DNA from: Mycobacterium pinniadriaticum
Lineage (GTDB): Bacteria; Actinomycetota; Actinomycetes; Mycobacteriales; Mycobacteriaceae
NCBI RefSeq assembly: GCF_026242045.1
Contig: NZ_JAPJDO010000041.1
Span: forward strand, 1 to 49,429
Direction: 5' to 3'
DNA length: 49,429 nt
A model generated the notes under the pieces. That model was not told the origin of the DNA. It was given only the letters and a program-made list of their open reading frames with translations, and ran no database searches. Positions 1-7,374 of this stretch are shown here, piece by piece (the stretch's first letter is position 1; each line of letters opens with the position of its first letter). Made by a program: the position numbers and the translations under genes.

Positions 1-145
1 CGAGCTGGCCAACTATGCCGAACGGCTCGGATTCGCCGGCGTGCTGTCCGGGCCACTGGTGCGGTCCTCCTACCGCGCCGGCCGCCTGTACCAGCAGGCC
101 GCGGCCGCGCAGAAGTCAGACCCGGCGCCAAAACCCATCAGCTGA
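1..145 (+). CDS. lipA: Lipoyl synthase LipA, C-terminal end (5' truncated by window)
   Basis: This is the last 47 codons of a gene entering from the left edge, in frame from base 2 to a TGA at 143-145. The readable peptide contains GFAGVLSGPLVRSSYRAGRL, the conserved C-terminal block of lipoyl synthase (radical-SAM enzyme that inserts two sulfurs into octanoyl groups of lipoate-dependent enzymes); the RSSYRAG segment includes the Ser/Arg region that ligates the auxiliary iron-sulfur cluster in the family. The CxxxCxxC motif lies outside the window. The tail (about 12 residues after GRLYQQ) is variable, as usual. The last 8 bases overlap the convergent regulator gene. In M. tuberculosis lipA is followed by a co-directional membrane-protein gene (Rv2219); that neighbour is not seen here. 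Confidence 0.9.
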   Translation, partial: ELANYAERLGFAGVLSGPLVRSSYRAGRLYQQAAAAQKSDPAPKPIS

Positions 146-1007
146 GGTCTAGAAGCTGACCCATGCGCACCCTGGACTCGTCGTCGGCGAGCATGTACAC
201 CATCAACAGCAGTTGAGGATGATCGAGCGGCCGCAGCTTGATCAGGCGGAGGCGGACCACTCCGACTTCGGGGTGTTGGATTGTCTTCACATCGTCCTCG
301 AGGCCCTGTACCTCGTGGCGGTCCCAGATGCGACCGAACAAGCCGCTCTGGCTGGTTAGTTTGTCGACGACGCGGGAGAAGTGGGGATCGCCGGGGTACT
401 TGGCGGCCTCGGCTCGAAACCGCCCGGTCGCCAACTGTGTTTCAGCCTCCCAGTCCACCAGCCGGTCCCGAACCTCAGGACACATGACCTGGATCCACAG
501 TGCATTGCGGTCTTCTGGAGCCAATGTCGATGGATCCACGAACAGACGGGCGTACGCGCGGTTCCAGGTGATGAGATCCGTCGCCGGAAGCATGAGTTGC
601 GCGGGGTGGGGTGACAGACTGTCCACGAGGGTGATGAGGCTGTCATCGACGTGAGGTCGACTGAATTGAATGGCCTTGGGCACCCCGGCCAACCGACACA
701 GGTAGCTGTGCTCGCTGTTGTCCAATTGCAGGGCTCGGGCCAGGGCTTCGATCACTTGCGGGGTGGCGTGGATGTCGCGTCCCTGCTCGAGCCAGGTGTA
801 CCAGGTGACGCTCACGGCCGCGGCGTCTGCGACCTCGTGCCGTCGCAGCCCTTTGACGCGCCGGCGACCGCGCCGGGGGATGCCGATGTCTTCGGGTTGC
901 AGGGATTCTCGGCGAGTTCGAAGGAACTCCGCCAGCGCCTCGCGTCGAGCGTGGTCTTCTACGGTCGATCGAGTGCATTCGGTCAAGGTGGTCGTGGGAT
1001 TCAGCAC
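138..1007 (-). CDS. XRE-family transcriptional regulator with MmyB-like ligand-binding domain
   Basis: A predicted 289-residue DNA-binding protein. Residues about 22-95 form a helix-turn-helix of the XRE type (the block from RRHEVADAAAVS to VIEALARALQL holds the helices, followed by the 'LEQGRD' signature). Residues about 115-285 match the MmyB-type ligand-binding domain common in actinobacterial regulators (WNRAYARLF, FRAEAAKYPGDP, HPEVG, L..Y). I chose the GTG at 1007 because it is preceded by AAGGAGG five bases upstream; a longer frame to 1142 would begin inside the intergenic region and has no such site. The gene is divergent from the TetR gene, and a palindrome lies between them. Such proteins usually regulate the adjacent divergent gene, so TetR or itself is the likely target; ligand unknown. 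Confidence 0.85.
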   Translation of the reverse strand: MLNPTTTLTECTRSTVEDHARREALAEFLRTRRESLQPEDIGIPRRGRRRVKGLRRHEVADAAAVSVTWYTWLEQGRDIHATPQVIEALARALQLDNSEHSYLCRLAGVPKAIQFSRPHVDDSLITLVDSLSPHPAQLMLPATDLITWNRAYARLFVDPSTLAPEDRNALWIQVMCPEVRDRLVDWEAETQLATGRFRAEAAKYPGDPHFSRVVDKLTSQSGLFGRIWDRHEVQGLEDDVKTIQHPEVGVVRLRLIKLRPLDHPQLLLMVYMLADDESRVRMGQLLDLS

Positions 1008-1153
1008 AGGCGCCTCCTTGTGCCACCTGACGGGAGCGCCGTGCAGGGGTCGCAGAGTGGGCGTAGCGCCAACCCGCAGACGCGTCGTGCGGGCCGGTAG
1101 GCCTGAACGCGCCACATCAGCAGCCGGAGCAACATCGCCCACTGCAGCAGACT

Positions 1154-1177
1154 ACACTACACCGATTAGTTTAGTGT
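1154..1177. promoter_or_regulatory. Inverted repeat between divergent regulators (candidate operator)
   Basis: ACACTA (1154-1159) and TAGTGT (1172-1177) form perfect 6-bp arms around a 12-bp AT-richer spacer, only 24 bp upstream of the tetR start and about 150 bp upstream of the XRE start. The size and symmetry fit a TetR-type operator for autoregulation. Seen as sequence; function is inferred. Confidence 0.4.
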
Positions 1178-1200
1178 GAAATCGGTCGATCCGGGCGAAG

Positions 1201-1827
1201 ATGGGTGGCATGACGACAGGTGATGGGGTACGCCGTCGAGGGCGTTCTGCGCAGAAGCGGCTCGCCATTCTCGATGCCGCCAGGGAGCTCTTCGTCCGGC
1301 GCGGCTACGAACTCACCAGCGTTGATGCCATTGCGGCTGGTGCTGGAGTGTCCAAGAGGACTGTCTATGACCACTTCGGCGACAAAGAGCTGATCTACGC
1401 AGCTGTGCTGGACGGGGTGAGTGAGAAACTCACGACCACGATCCAGGCCGCGCTGGACGCGGAACTGGCCCCAGGCTGTGATCTACGGACCGGGCTGCTG
1501 GCGTTCACGCGCCGTGTCGCAACAGAAGCATTCCCGTCTTCGGACTATGCCGACTATCGGTATCTGACGACCCGATGCACGCCGTCGCGGCGAAACCCGA
1601 GGTCGGTTCCCAACGCGCCACGCGAGCTCTTCGTCGGCCGAATGGAGGCATTCGCTGACGAAGGAGCAATAAAGACCGGCAACCCGCGCCGCGCGGCCCA
1701 GCATTTCGTTGCGCTGACCTTTCAGCTCGCGCTCGACACCTTGGATCCCACGGAAACCGGTGAGTGGGGTGCGGTGGACCAGGTGCTGGTCGACGGTGTC
1801 GAAGCTTTCATGCGCAGTTACACCTGA
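1201..1827 (+). CDS. TetR/AcrR-family transcriptional regulator (possible internal frame slip)
   Basis: A 208-residue protein whose residues 15-65 are a clear TetR N-terminal HTH (KRLAILDAARELFVRRGYE, TSVDAIAAGAGVSKRTVYDHF). The C-terminal part (AAQHFVALTFQLALD) resembles the TetR ligand-binding region of AcrR-like proteins. In the middle, bases about 1561-1625 read as an Arg/Pro-rich stretch (TTRCTPSRRNPRSVPNAP), whereas the neighbouring frame over the same bases reads DDPMHAVAAKPEVGSQRAT, which looks more like normal helical protein. This suggests two compensating frameshifts, or simply a divergent loop. ATG at 1201 is followed by another in-frame ATG at 1210; neither has a strong ribosome-binding site. 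Divergent from the XRE gene; target unknown. Confidence 0.8.
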   Translation: MGGMTTGDGVRRRGRSAQKRLAILDAARELFVRRGYELTSVDAIAAGAGVSKRTVYDHFGDKELIYAAVLDGVSEKLTTTIQAALDAELAPGCDLRTGLLAFTRRVATEAFPSSDYADYRYLTTRCTPSRRNPRSVPNAPRELFVGRMEAFADEGAIKTGNPRRAAQHFVALTFQLALDTLDPTETGEWGAVDQVLVDGVEAFMRSYT

Positions 1828-1901
1828 CGGCTGGGCCTGTCACTCGGAATCTGGCTGCGCGGCAACAATAGTGGCCGCCGCACAGCCGGGTACACCGAAG
1901 G

Positions 1902-1939
1902 TGCCCCCGTCTCGCGTCTGGTCGGGCGAGACGAGGGCA
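1902..1939. terminator. Hairpin between convergent tetR and PGRS-like gene
   Basis: TGCCC-CC-GTCTCGC (1902-1915) pairs with GCGAGAC-GA-GGGCA (1926-1939): 5 + 7 bp with a 2-nt internal mismatch and a 10-nt loop. It lies midway between the stop of tetR and the stop of the convergent PGRS-like gene and could end transcription from both sides. There is no T-run, as is common for mycobacterial hairpins. Confidence 0.55.
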
Positions 1940-1960
1940 ACCGTTGGTGGTGCGTGATCG

Positions 1961-4711
1961 CTACACGGTCACAGCTGCCGGTACCTCCGCGGGAGCCGGC
2001 ACCTCGAACGCGTTCAGCAGCGCCGATGCGCCGAGGTACACCCCGGCCAAATTGACCAGGTCGACGACACCTGCCTGTCCGAGTGCCGCTTCGGCGGCAT
2101 GATAAGTTGCCGAGCTCACGTAGTGGGTCGAAACGAGTTCTTGCACGAATTGAGCTGCGATCAACTCACTTCCGCTCAGCCCCACCGGTGCCTGGCCTGC
2201 CGCCAACGAGTCGATCGCCTCCTGGGGAAGGCCGTAAAGCGCAGCCACCTTCTCGTGCGCGTAGAGCTCGTATTCAGATCCCCACTCGCCGCCCACCGCG
2301 AGGATCGCGATTTCGCGGACGCGGGCGCTCAGGGACGACGAGGAGAACGTGTTGCCGACGTTGAACAGCGCCCCGCCGATCGTCGGGTTGTACAGGTAGG
2401 CGTTGAGCGGACCGATGAGCTGTCCCTCCGGGCTGACGAGCTCGATCCCGGTGACCGCCTGTGTCGGAACGGCAACCGCTTTGATCTGGGCGTCCAGCGC
2501 CAACTGTGCGGGGGTTGCGGTATCCAGATCGAGCAGTGGCAGCCGCCCACCCAGATCGCCGCCGTCCGGCACCACCGGGGGGTTCGGGGCGACTGGGACC
2601 GCCGGATCCGAGGGCTCCGGCCCCTGAGCCTGGAATGCGTTCAGGGTTGCCGACACGCCGAGGTACACGCCCGCCAGATTGACCATGTCGACAACACCGG
2701 TCTCTCCGAACGCTGCTACTGCCTCGTCGTACAGGGCATCACTGACGTGATAGGTCGACACGAGTTCTTGCACGAATTGCGCTGCGACTAACTCATTTCC
2801 GGTCAGTCCCACTGGGGCTTGCCCGCTCGCCAACGATTCGATCGCGTCCGCGGGCACTCCGTAGAGGGCCGCGACCAACTCGTGCGCGTAGAGCTCATAG
2901 CCGGAGCCCCACTGCCCGCCTGTCGAGAGAATGATGATTTCTCGGACTCGGGCGTTCAGGGACGACGAGGAGAACGTGTTGCCGACATTGAAGAGCGCCT
3001 GGCCGGTCACCGGGTTGAACAGGTAAGCGTTGAGCGGCCCGATGAGCTCTCCCTGCGCATCGAGGAGCTGAATTCCCGTGGCGGCCTGTGTCGGGATGGC
3101 GAGTGCCTTCATCAAGGCATCGAGGTCGAGCTGCGCCACGGTCCCGGTGTAGGGATCGAAGTACGGGAGTCGACCGCTGAGTCCGCCCGCGCCACCGTCG
3201 CCGCCGACCACGCCGGCTGCGCCAGCGGTGCCACTGGAGCCGTCGGCTCCCCGGGCTATCAAACCGAAGCCCCCGTGACCACCGACGCCGGCCTGACCGG
3301 CCGCGCCACCGCCACCGCCGCTTCCGCCGTCGGCAGCGCTATCGGTGAGTTCTCCGCTTTCCAGGGTGACGACGGTCGCGCCGCCGGTACCGCCATAACC
3401 GCCAGCACCTCCGGCGCCCGAGGTACCTCCGGCACCACCGTCGCCGCCGTGCCCCAACAATCCGAACGATTCTCCGCCCGCGCCGCCGGCGCCGCCGTCA
3501 CCGCCGTCACCGCCGATGCCGCCAGGGCTGCCATCCTGATTGCTGAGCTCGGCCGCATCGGTTCCGACAGCGCCGGCGCCGCCGTCACCGCCGGCGCCGC
3601 CGTCACCACCGGCGCCACCGTGGCCGAACAACGCGAAGGCTCGACCCCCGGCGCCCCCGGCGCCCCCGTCGGATCCCTCCGTGCCGTTTCCGTCGTTCTC
3701 ACCGGTTACACCTGCAGCGCCATTCACGCCGGCGCCGCCGTCACCACCAGCGCCGCCATCGCCCACCAGCAGACCGCCGTCACCGCCTCTGCCGCCCGCA
3801 GCACCGGAACCGCCCGATCCACCAGCGCCACCGGTGCCGAACAGCAGGCCACCGGCGCCGCCATTGCCACCGGCGACACCGGCTACGGTGCTGGACCAAC
3901 CGTCGCCACCGGCGCCGGACAGCCAGCCACCGCTGACGCCGTTCGGATGCGCCTCGCTTCCATCGGCACCATCACAGACCAAGCCGCAACGGCCACCGTA
4001 AGTGAACGCAGAGTTGACCATCTCCGTCACGTGCTGAGCAATGAGCGCAGGGGTGACGCTGGCCGTTCGGCGGGAGACGTCGCGGGTCGCGACCAGTAGC
4101 GCGCCGACCACCGGAGCCGACGGAGCTGACGGTGTCGTCGGTGTTGTCGGTGTCGCCCCCACCGATACCGCGCGTGGTGTCGCTGCAAGCCCTTGGATGG
4201 ACGTTCGGGACGCTGGCGCAGTCGCTTCCGATGAACTCGAAGTCGTTGCAGCGCTCACGGATGCACGTGGGTTGGATCCACGGGTGTGAACTATGCCGAC
4301 CGGCCCTCTCTGATGGGTGGCCACGGAGTTCGTCTTCGACCGGGCGGAGCCCGTCGCGGCCGTGTGTCGCGCCGATGTTGCCGAGCGGGTACTCGCCGAC
4401 GATGAACCGCTCGACGAGTCGGAGCCGCTGTCCGAGGAGTCGGCGACAGCGATACCGGCGCCGGTCGTCAGGGCCATCCCCAATCCGAACGCAACTGCCC
4501 CGACACGAAGCCATTTCACCCAAGACTCGGCGTGGTGCAGACGACTGGCAACTGGGACGGGCCCGCCGTGGGCCGGCGCTGCGACCGCGGGGACGAACGC
4601 CTCCCCGGTGGCCGGGTCCGCGATGTCAGTCGTGGCCTCTGGATGGGCTTCCTCCCATCCCGTTTCGGTGAGCGATCGACGTGTGGGGCGCGCCGGCGCA
4701 GAATTGGTCAT
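1961..4711 (-). CDS. Secreted PGRS-like glycine-rich protein with two C-terminal carboxymuconolactone-decarboxylase-like domains
   Basis: A 916-residue predicted exported protein. Residues about 66-90 are a hydrophobic export or anchor segment (VKWLRVGAVAFGLGMALTTG), followed by a Ser/Thr/Ala-rich linker to about 240. Residues about 255-510 are PGRS-like (GGAGG, GGDGGAGG repeats, with FGTGGAGG and LFGHGGAGG units). No PE domain is visible. Two tandem copies of a CMD/AhpD-type domain follow (about 512-700 and 722-905), each with a RVREI.IL..GG.WGS.YELYAHE core and a VVD.VNLAGVYLG.S..LNAF end; neither has the CxxCH redox motif of AhpD, so peroxidatic activity is unlikely. The ATG at 4711 is preceded by GAGGAG 11 bases upstream; an in-frame ATG at 4747 adds 12 residues and lacks a clear site. 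Standalone gene, convergent with tetR. Likely cell-surface; enzyme activity unproven. Confidence 0.8.
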   Translation of the reverse strand: MTNSAPARPTRRSLTETGWEEAHPEATTDIADPATGEAFVPAVAAPAHGGPVPVASRLHHAESWVKWLRVGAVAFGLGMALTTGAGIAVADSSDSGSDSSSGSSSASTRSATSARHTAATGSARSKTNSVATHQRGPVGIVHTRGSNPRASVSAATTSSSSEATAPASRTSIQGLAATPRAVSVGATPTTPTTPSAPSAPVVGALLVATRDVSRRTASVTPALIAQHVTEMVNSAFTYGGRCGLVCDGADGSEAHPNGVSGGWLSGAGGDGWSSTVAGVAGGNGGAGGLLFGTGGAGGSGGSGAAGGRGGDGGLLVGDGGAGGDGGAGVNGAAGVTGENDGNGTEGSDGGAGGAGGRAFALFGHGGAGGDGGAGGDGGAGAVGTDAAELSNQDGSPGGIGGDGGDGGAGGAGGESFGLLGHGGDGGAGGTSGAGGAGGYGGTGGATVVTLESGELTDSAADGGSGGGGGAAGQAGVGGHGGFGLIARGADGSSGTAGAAGVVGGDGGAGGLSGRLPYFDPYTGTVAQLDLDALMKALAIPTQAATGIQLLDAQGELIGPLNAYLFNPVTGQALFNVGNTFSSSSLNARVREIIILSTGGQWGSGYELYAHELVAALYGVPADAIESLASGQAPVGLTGNELVAAQFVQELVSTYHVSDALYDEAVAAFGETGVVDMVNLAGVYLGVSATLNAFQAQGPEPSDPAVPVAPNPPVVPDGGDLGGRLPLLDLDTATPAQLALDAQIKAVAVPTQAVTGIELVSPEGQLIGPLNAYLYNPTIGGALFNVGNTFSSSSLSARVREIAILAVGGEWGSEYELYAHEKVAALYGLPQEAIDSLAAGQAPVGLSGSELIAAQFVQELVSTHYVSSATYHAAEAALGQAGVVDLVNLAGVYLGASALLNAFEVPAPAEVPAAVTV

Positions 4712-5172
4712 GATGGTTCTCGCTCCTCGCTGGGTATTCCGTGCCATCGGGGTGTGTTGCGTCGGTCACAACTACCAGGCGTTGCTGATATAAACGCAGC
4801 GGTTGCAGACGGTCAATGAGATAAGGGCCGATAGCCGGGTATCGGTTATGCCCGTATAGATTTGGTCGCTGACACCACCGACTAGCTGGGGCCGATGGCG
4901 AAGCGTCGGCCACCCAAGGTGGTATCGCCGACACCCTTATCCGCCTGTGCCCCGTTCACCGATGCCGCACCAGGCGCCTATTGAGAGGTGTCGTCGGCAT
5001 CAGCGCGCCAATGTGTGACATCGGCACCTATCCAGAGTGATAGCGAATTCAACTGACGCTCTGGCGGATGCCATCACGAACTGAGCCGCACCGTCGGTCC
5101 GTACGGCAACGCTGAGCGAATTCGGTTTGAGGAGAATCGGATCTGCGCCCTGTGGAATGGCCTACGACGCCA
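4712..5172. other. Intergenic region of about 460 bp with a 6-bp inverted repeat
   Basis: No convincing gene was found. CCGATA (4828-4833) and TATCGG (4840-4845) flank a 6-nt loop about 117 bp upstream of the PGRS-like start, so it could be an operator or a leader hairpin of that gene. The rest of the stretch, between the end of the CAP-domain gene and this site, holds no structure I can support. Confidence 0.35.
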
Positions 5173-5718
5173 TCAGCCGCCGGAGTCGGTGCCGGGCGCC
5201 TCGGGTTGTCCGTACACCGCCACGACCACGGTGCGGTCCAAGCTGTTCTCCGACCACACACCGATCTCGGTGTTGGCGCAGTTTTGGATGATCGCCAGAT
5301 AATCCGGGTTGTAGTACCACCGGTTGATCAGTTCCATCCCGCTGATGGCAAGGGCAGGGTTGATCGCAACCGTTTCGGCGACCTTTCCGCGGAAACCCGC
5401 TGCGGCGGAGCGGCCTTGTGGCGATGACCCATCCGAACCGACGTCACCGTCGAGGGCGCGGTTGTTGAGAACGTCGATCGTGTGCCACTGAGCCGCCAGT
5501 TGCAGGCGAGGATTGACTTTGAGACTTGTGCGGCATCCTGCTTGGTACTGGAGGGCGTGGACCATTTTCACAACGCTCTTGTTGAGGCTGATGTTGTCCG
5601 CGCGGGCGGTCGGAGCACCGAGCAGGATGGCTGTAGCGCCGAGTAGCGCTGCCGCCATCGTCGGGAATCGTTCCACGGAAACATGCTTGTGCCGTCGGCG
5701 CGTGTGAAAAGTGTTCAT
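5173..5718 (-). CDS. Exported CAP/SCP-domain protein
   Basis: A 181-residue protein with a signal peptide (hydrophobic TMAAALLGATAILLG, cleavage likely after PTARA near residue 40). The mature part resembles mycobacterial CAP/SCP-superfamily proteins: helix NKSVVKMVHALQYQAG, LQLAAQWHTIDVLNN where His is the usual cavity residue, the segment LINRWYYNPDYLAIIQNC, and the closing strand IGVWSENSLDRTVVVAVYGQ. Two cysteines, in QAGCRT and IQNCAN, could form a disulfide. CAP proteins of actinobacteria are secreted and some bind lipids; the role here is unknown. It lies 19 bp downstream of two Mce-associated genes on the same strand, so it is probably co-transcribed and may help the Mce system outside the membrane. 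Confidence 0.75.
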   Translation of the reverse strand: MNTFHTRRRHKHVSVERFPTMAAALLGATAILLGAPTARADNISLNKSVVKMVHALQYQAGCRTSLKVNPRLQLAAQWHTIDVLNNRALDGDVGSDGSSPQGRSAAAGFRGKVAETVAINPALAISGMELINRWYYNPDYLAIIQNCANTEIGVWSENSLDRTVVVAVYGQPEAPGTDSGG

Positions 5719-5737
5719 GCAGAATCATTCCCGCTGG

Positions 5738-6391
5738 TCATCGGATAGGTGTGAAGTCTGAGATCAGCCAACGGCCAGCTATCTTGTCCAACGTCACGCG
5801 GACACTGGAAGTCGATTCGGTCGGGGCATCGCTGCCGAACCTGGTGGTTTGATCGACGAAAACCAACACCACCGAGTGATTCTGGTTGGCAGACACCAGC
5901 GAGGCGGCCGCCACCGTCGCAGTCGAGAAGATTTGCTTCTGCCGGGCGCCGGGGATCACCACATCTTCGGCCAACGTTGAGTACGCCTCACGAAACGCGC
6001 CGGTGAGCTGCATCTCGGTGGCACGCAGGTCGGTGTCCACCGTCGCGGGATTGTAAGACAGGAGTGAGACGGTGACTTGGGATGCAACGCGAACCGATTC
6101 GACACCGGCAGAGGTTATTTCGTCGTCGGTGACCCAGCTCCATCGCAGCCAAGCTGCGCCGAGCGTCAGAATCATTGCTAGTGCGGGCAATGCGACGCGG
6201 ACAATCGTGAAGACCACGGAAGCCGGCGACCTCGGGTTTGTTTGTCGCGGCCCATTACCCGTCGGTGATGTCGTCGTCGAATCGACTCCATTCGACTCCG
6301 CGGCCGCCAGGTCCAGGACACATCGTGTCGGGGTTCTGCGCCTCGGCCATGCCCGCGGGAGGCGGAGCCGATTACGCGATGAATTCGACAT
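5738..6391 (-). CDS. Mce-associated membrane protein (second of pair)
   Basis: A 217-residue protein with an Arg-rich cytoplasmic N terminus, one membrane helix around residues 62-85 (VVFTIVRVALPALAMILTLGAAWL) and an extracytoplasmic C-terminal domain of about 125 residues with the repeated pattern of Mam proteins (SLLSYNPATVDTDLRATEMQLTG-type segment, then VV.VFVDQTTR and W.ISDFTPI at the end). Mam proteins accompany mce operons and stabilise Mce complexes. The ATG at 6391 overlaps the end of the upstream Mam gene by 20 bp, indicating coupled translation; a frame extending to 6412 overlaps further and is less likely. Divergent from the yrbE-mce operon, whose partner it presumably is. Confidence 0.8.
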   Translation of the reverse strand: MSNSSRNRLRLPRAWPRRRTPTRCVLDLAAAESNGVDSTTTSPTGNGPRQTNPRSPASVVFTIVRVALPALAMILTLGAAWLRWSWVTDDEITSAGVESVRVASQVTVSLLSYNPATVDTDLRATEMQLTGAFREAYSTLAEDVVIPGARQKQIFSTATVAAASLVSANQNHSVVLVFVDQTTRFGSDAPTESTSSVRVTLDKIAGRWLISDFTPIR

Positions 6392-6977
6392 TGGACAGCT
6401 TGATCTCATCACCGGTCCGTTGGACAGCGATTCGCATCCGCCACAGCCGGGCCGGCGAATCGATGCCAGCCAACGAGGTTTTCACCGAGACAGCCACGAG
6501 TACGTCAGCCCCGTCGGTGCGTACGGACTCGAGTCCAGCCTCCGCGACGGTTCCTTCGGTGTTGGACTGCGTGCGCCTGACTGTGTCGACAAAGTTCTGG
6601 GATCGATTCCGGAAGTCGGCCAGAAATGCTCCAGTGGATGAATCGATGATCCTCTTGGTGTCCGCGTCGACATCGTCGTGCTTCACGGTGGTCAGCATGA
6701 TTGCGCTCTGTCGGCCGGCTTCCAGGAATTGTGCGCGGGCCTGCCGCAGGTCCTCGGCGGCATGGGCGCGGATGCCCAGCCAGGCAATCAACGCACTGAG
6801 CAGTGTGACGACAATCAATCCGAAGGCGAGTTCGTCGCGACGCCGGCGCCGCCCCGTCGTGGTTGGTGGGCGAATCGCCACGGATACCGACTGCCCGGAC
6901 GTGGCTTCGCCGTCACGGGCACCCCCATCGACATCTTCGTCGACGATGTCGATGTTCCCGACCTGAATGACACTCAT
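6372..6977 (-). CDS. Mce-associated membrane protein (first of pair)
   Basis: A 201-residue protein: acidic N terminus, basic RRRRRD stretch, a single membrane helix (ELAFGLIVVTLLSALIAWLGI, about 49-69), then a periplasmic domain of the Mam/VirB8-like fold. Typical features are AEDLRQARAQFLEAGRQSAIMLTTV, the DADTKRIIDSSTGAF.ADF.NRSQNFV segment and a closing strand R.RIAVQRTGDEIKLSNVEF. This last layout is the same as in its neighbour, so the two are probably old duplicates. It is the first gene of a three-gene operon with the second Mam and the CAP protein, divergent from yrbEA, with which it shares a 397-bp regulatory region. Confidence 0.82.
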   Translation of the reverse strand: MSVIQVGNIDIVDEDVDGGARDGEATSGQSVSVAIRPPTTTGRRRRRDELAFGLIVVTLLSALIAWLGIRAHAAEDLRQARAQFLEAGRQSAIMLTTVKHDDVDADTKRIIDSSTGAFLADFRNRSQNFVDTVRRTQSNTEGTVAEAGLESVRTDGADVLVAVSVKTSLAGIDSPARLWRMRIAVQRTGDEIKLSNVEFIA

Positions 6978-7169
6978 GATGAGGTGCTCGACGGAGTCCG
7001 GTCGCGGTCCGATCGAGGGTCGTTCCGGCTGGCGGCACGGTTCGCCGGCGGGGGCGTGCAGTGCAACGCTCGTCTGACTTGCATATCGCGGAAGGTCTCA
7101 CCTGAGTGTTAGCTAGTTATGTACTCGAATTCATTACCCGGTGAGCGGGTGGATCGTCAAAGCTCGATG

Positions 7170-7253
7170 TTTCAGATAGTAGAACGGGCCACGTCCTCGG
7201 CCGCTGAATCGCGCCAAGATCGGGACTGACGTGCCTATACGCACTATCTGAAA
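7170..7253. promoter_or_regulatory. Two inverted 11-bp elements in the mam / yrbE-mce intergenic region
   Basis: TTTCAGATAGT at 7170-7180 and its exact reverse complement ACTATCTGAAA at 7243-7253 flank 62 bp. The bases beyond the arms are also similar (GATGTTTCAG against the reverse reading ACATTTCAG). The pair sits between the divergent mam operon (start 6977) and yrbEA (start 7375), so two regulator half-sites or a DNA loop are both possible. It does not match the KstR, KstR2 or DosR consensus. The rest of the 6978-7374 gap holds no gene I can support. Confidence 0.45.
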
Positions 7254-7374
7254 TGTGCTCGATTGCAGTGCGCCGTGGGTGTAAGGCGATGATGCTTGGC
7301 AGCACGAGGCGCCGCAGCGCCGGCATCTGTGTGTGGCGCCCGGATGTCGTTGCTCAAGCCAAAGGAGGCGGGCG

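Noticed and set aside
2099..4099. Long plus-strand open frames opposite the PGRS-like gene
   Set aside because: They arise from the codon bias and GGx repeats of the minus-strand gene; they lack ribosome-binding sites and show Thr/Ala-rich low-complexity translations.
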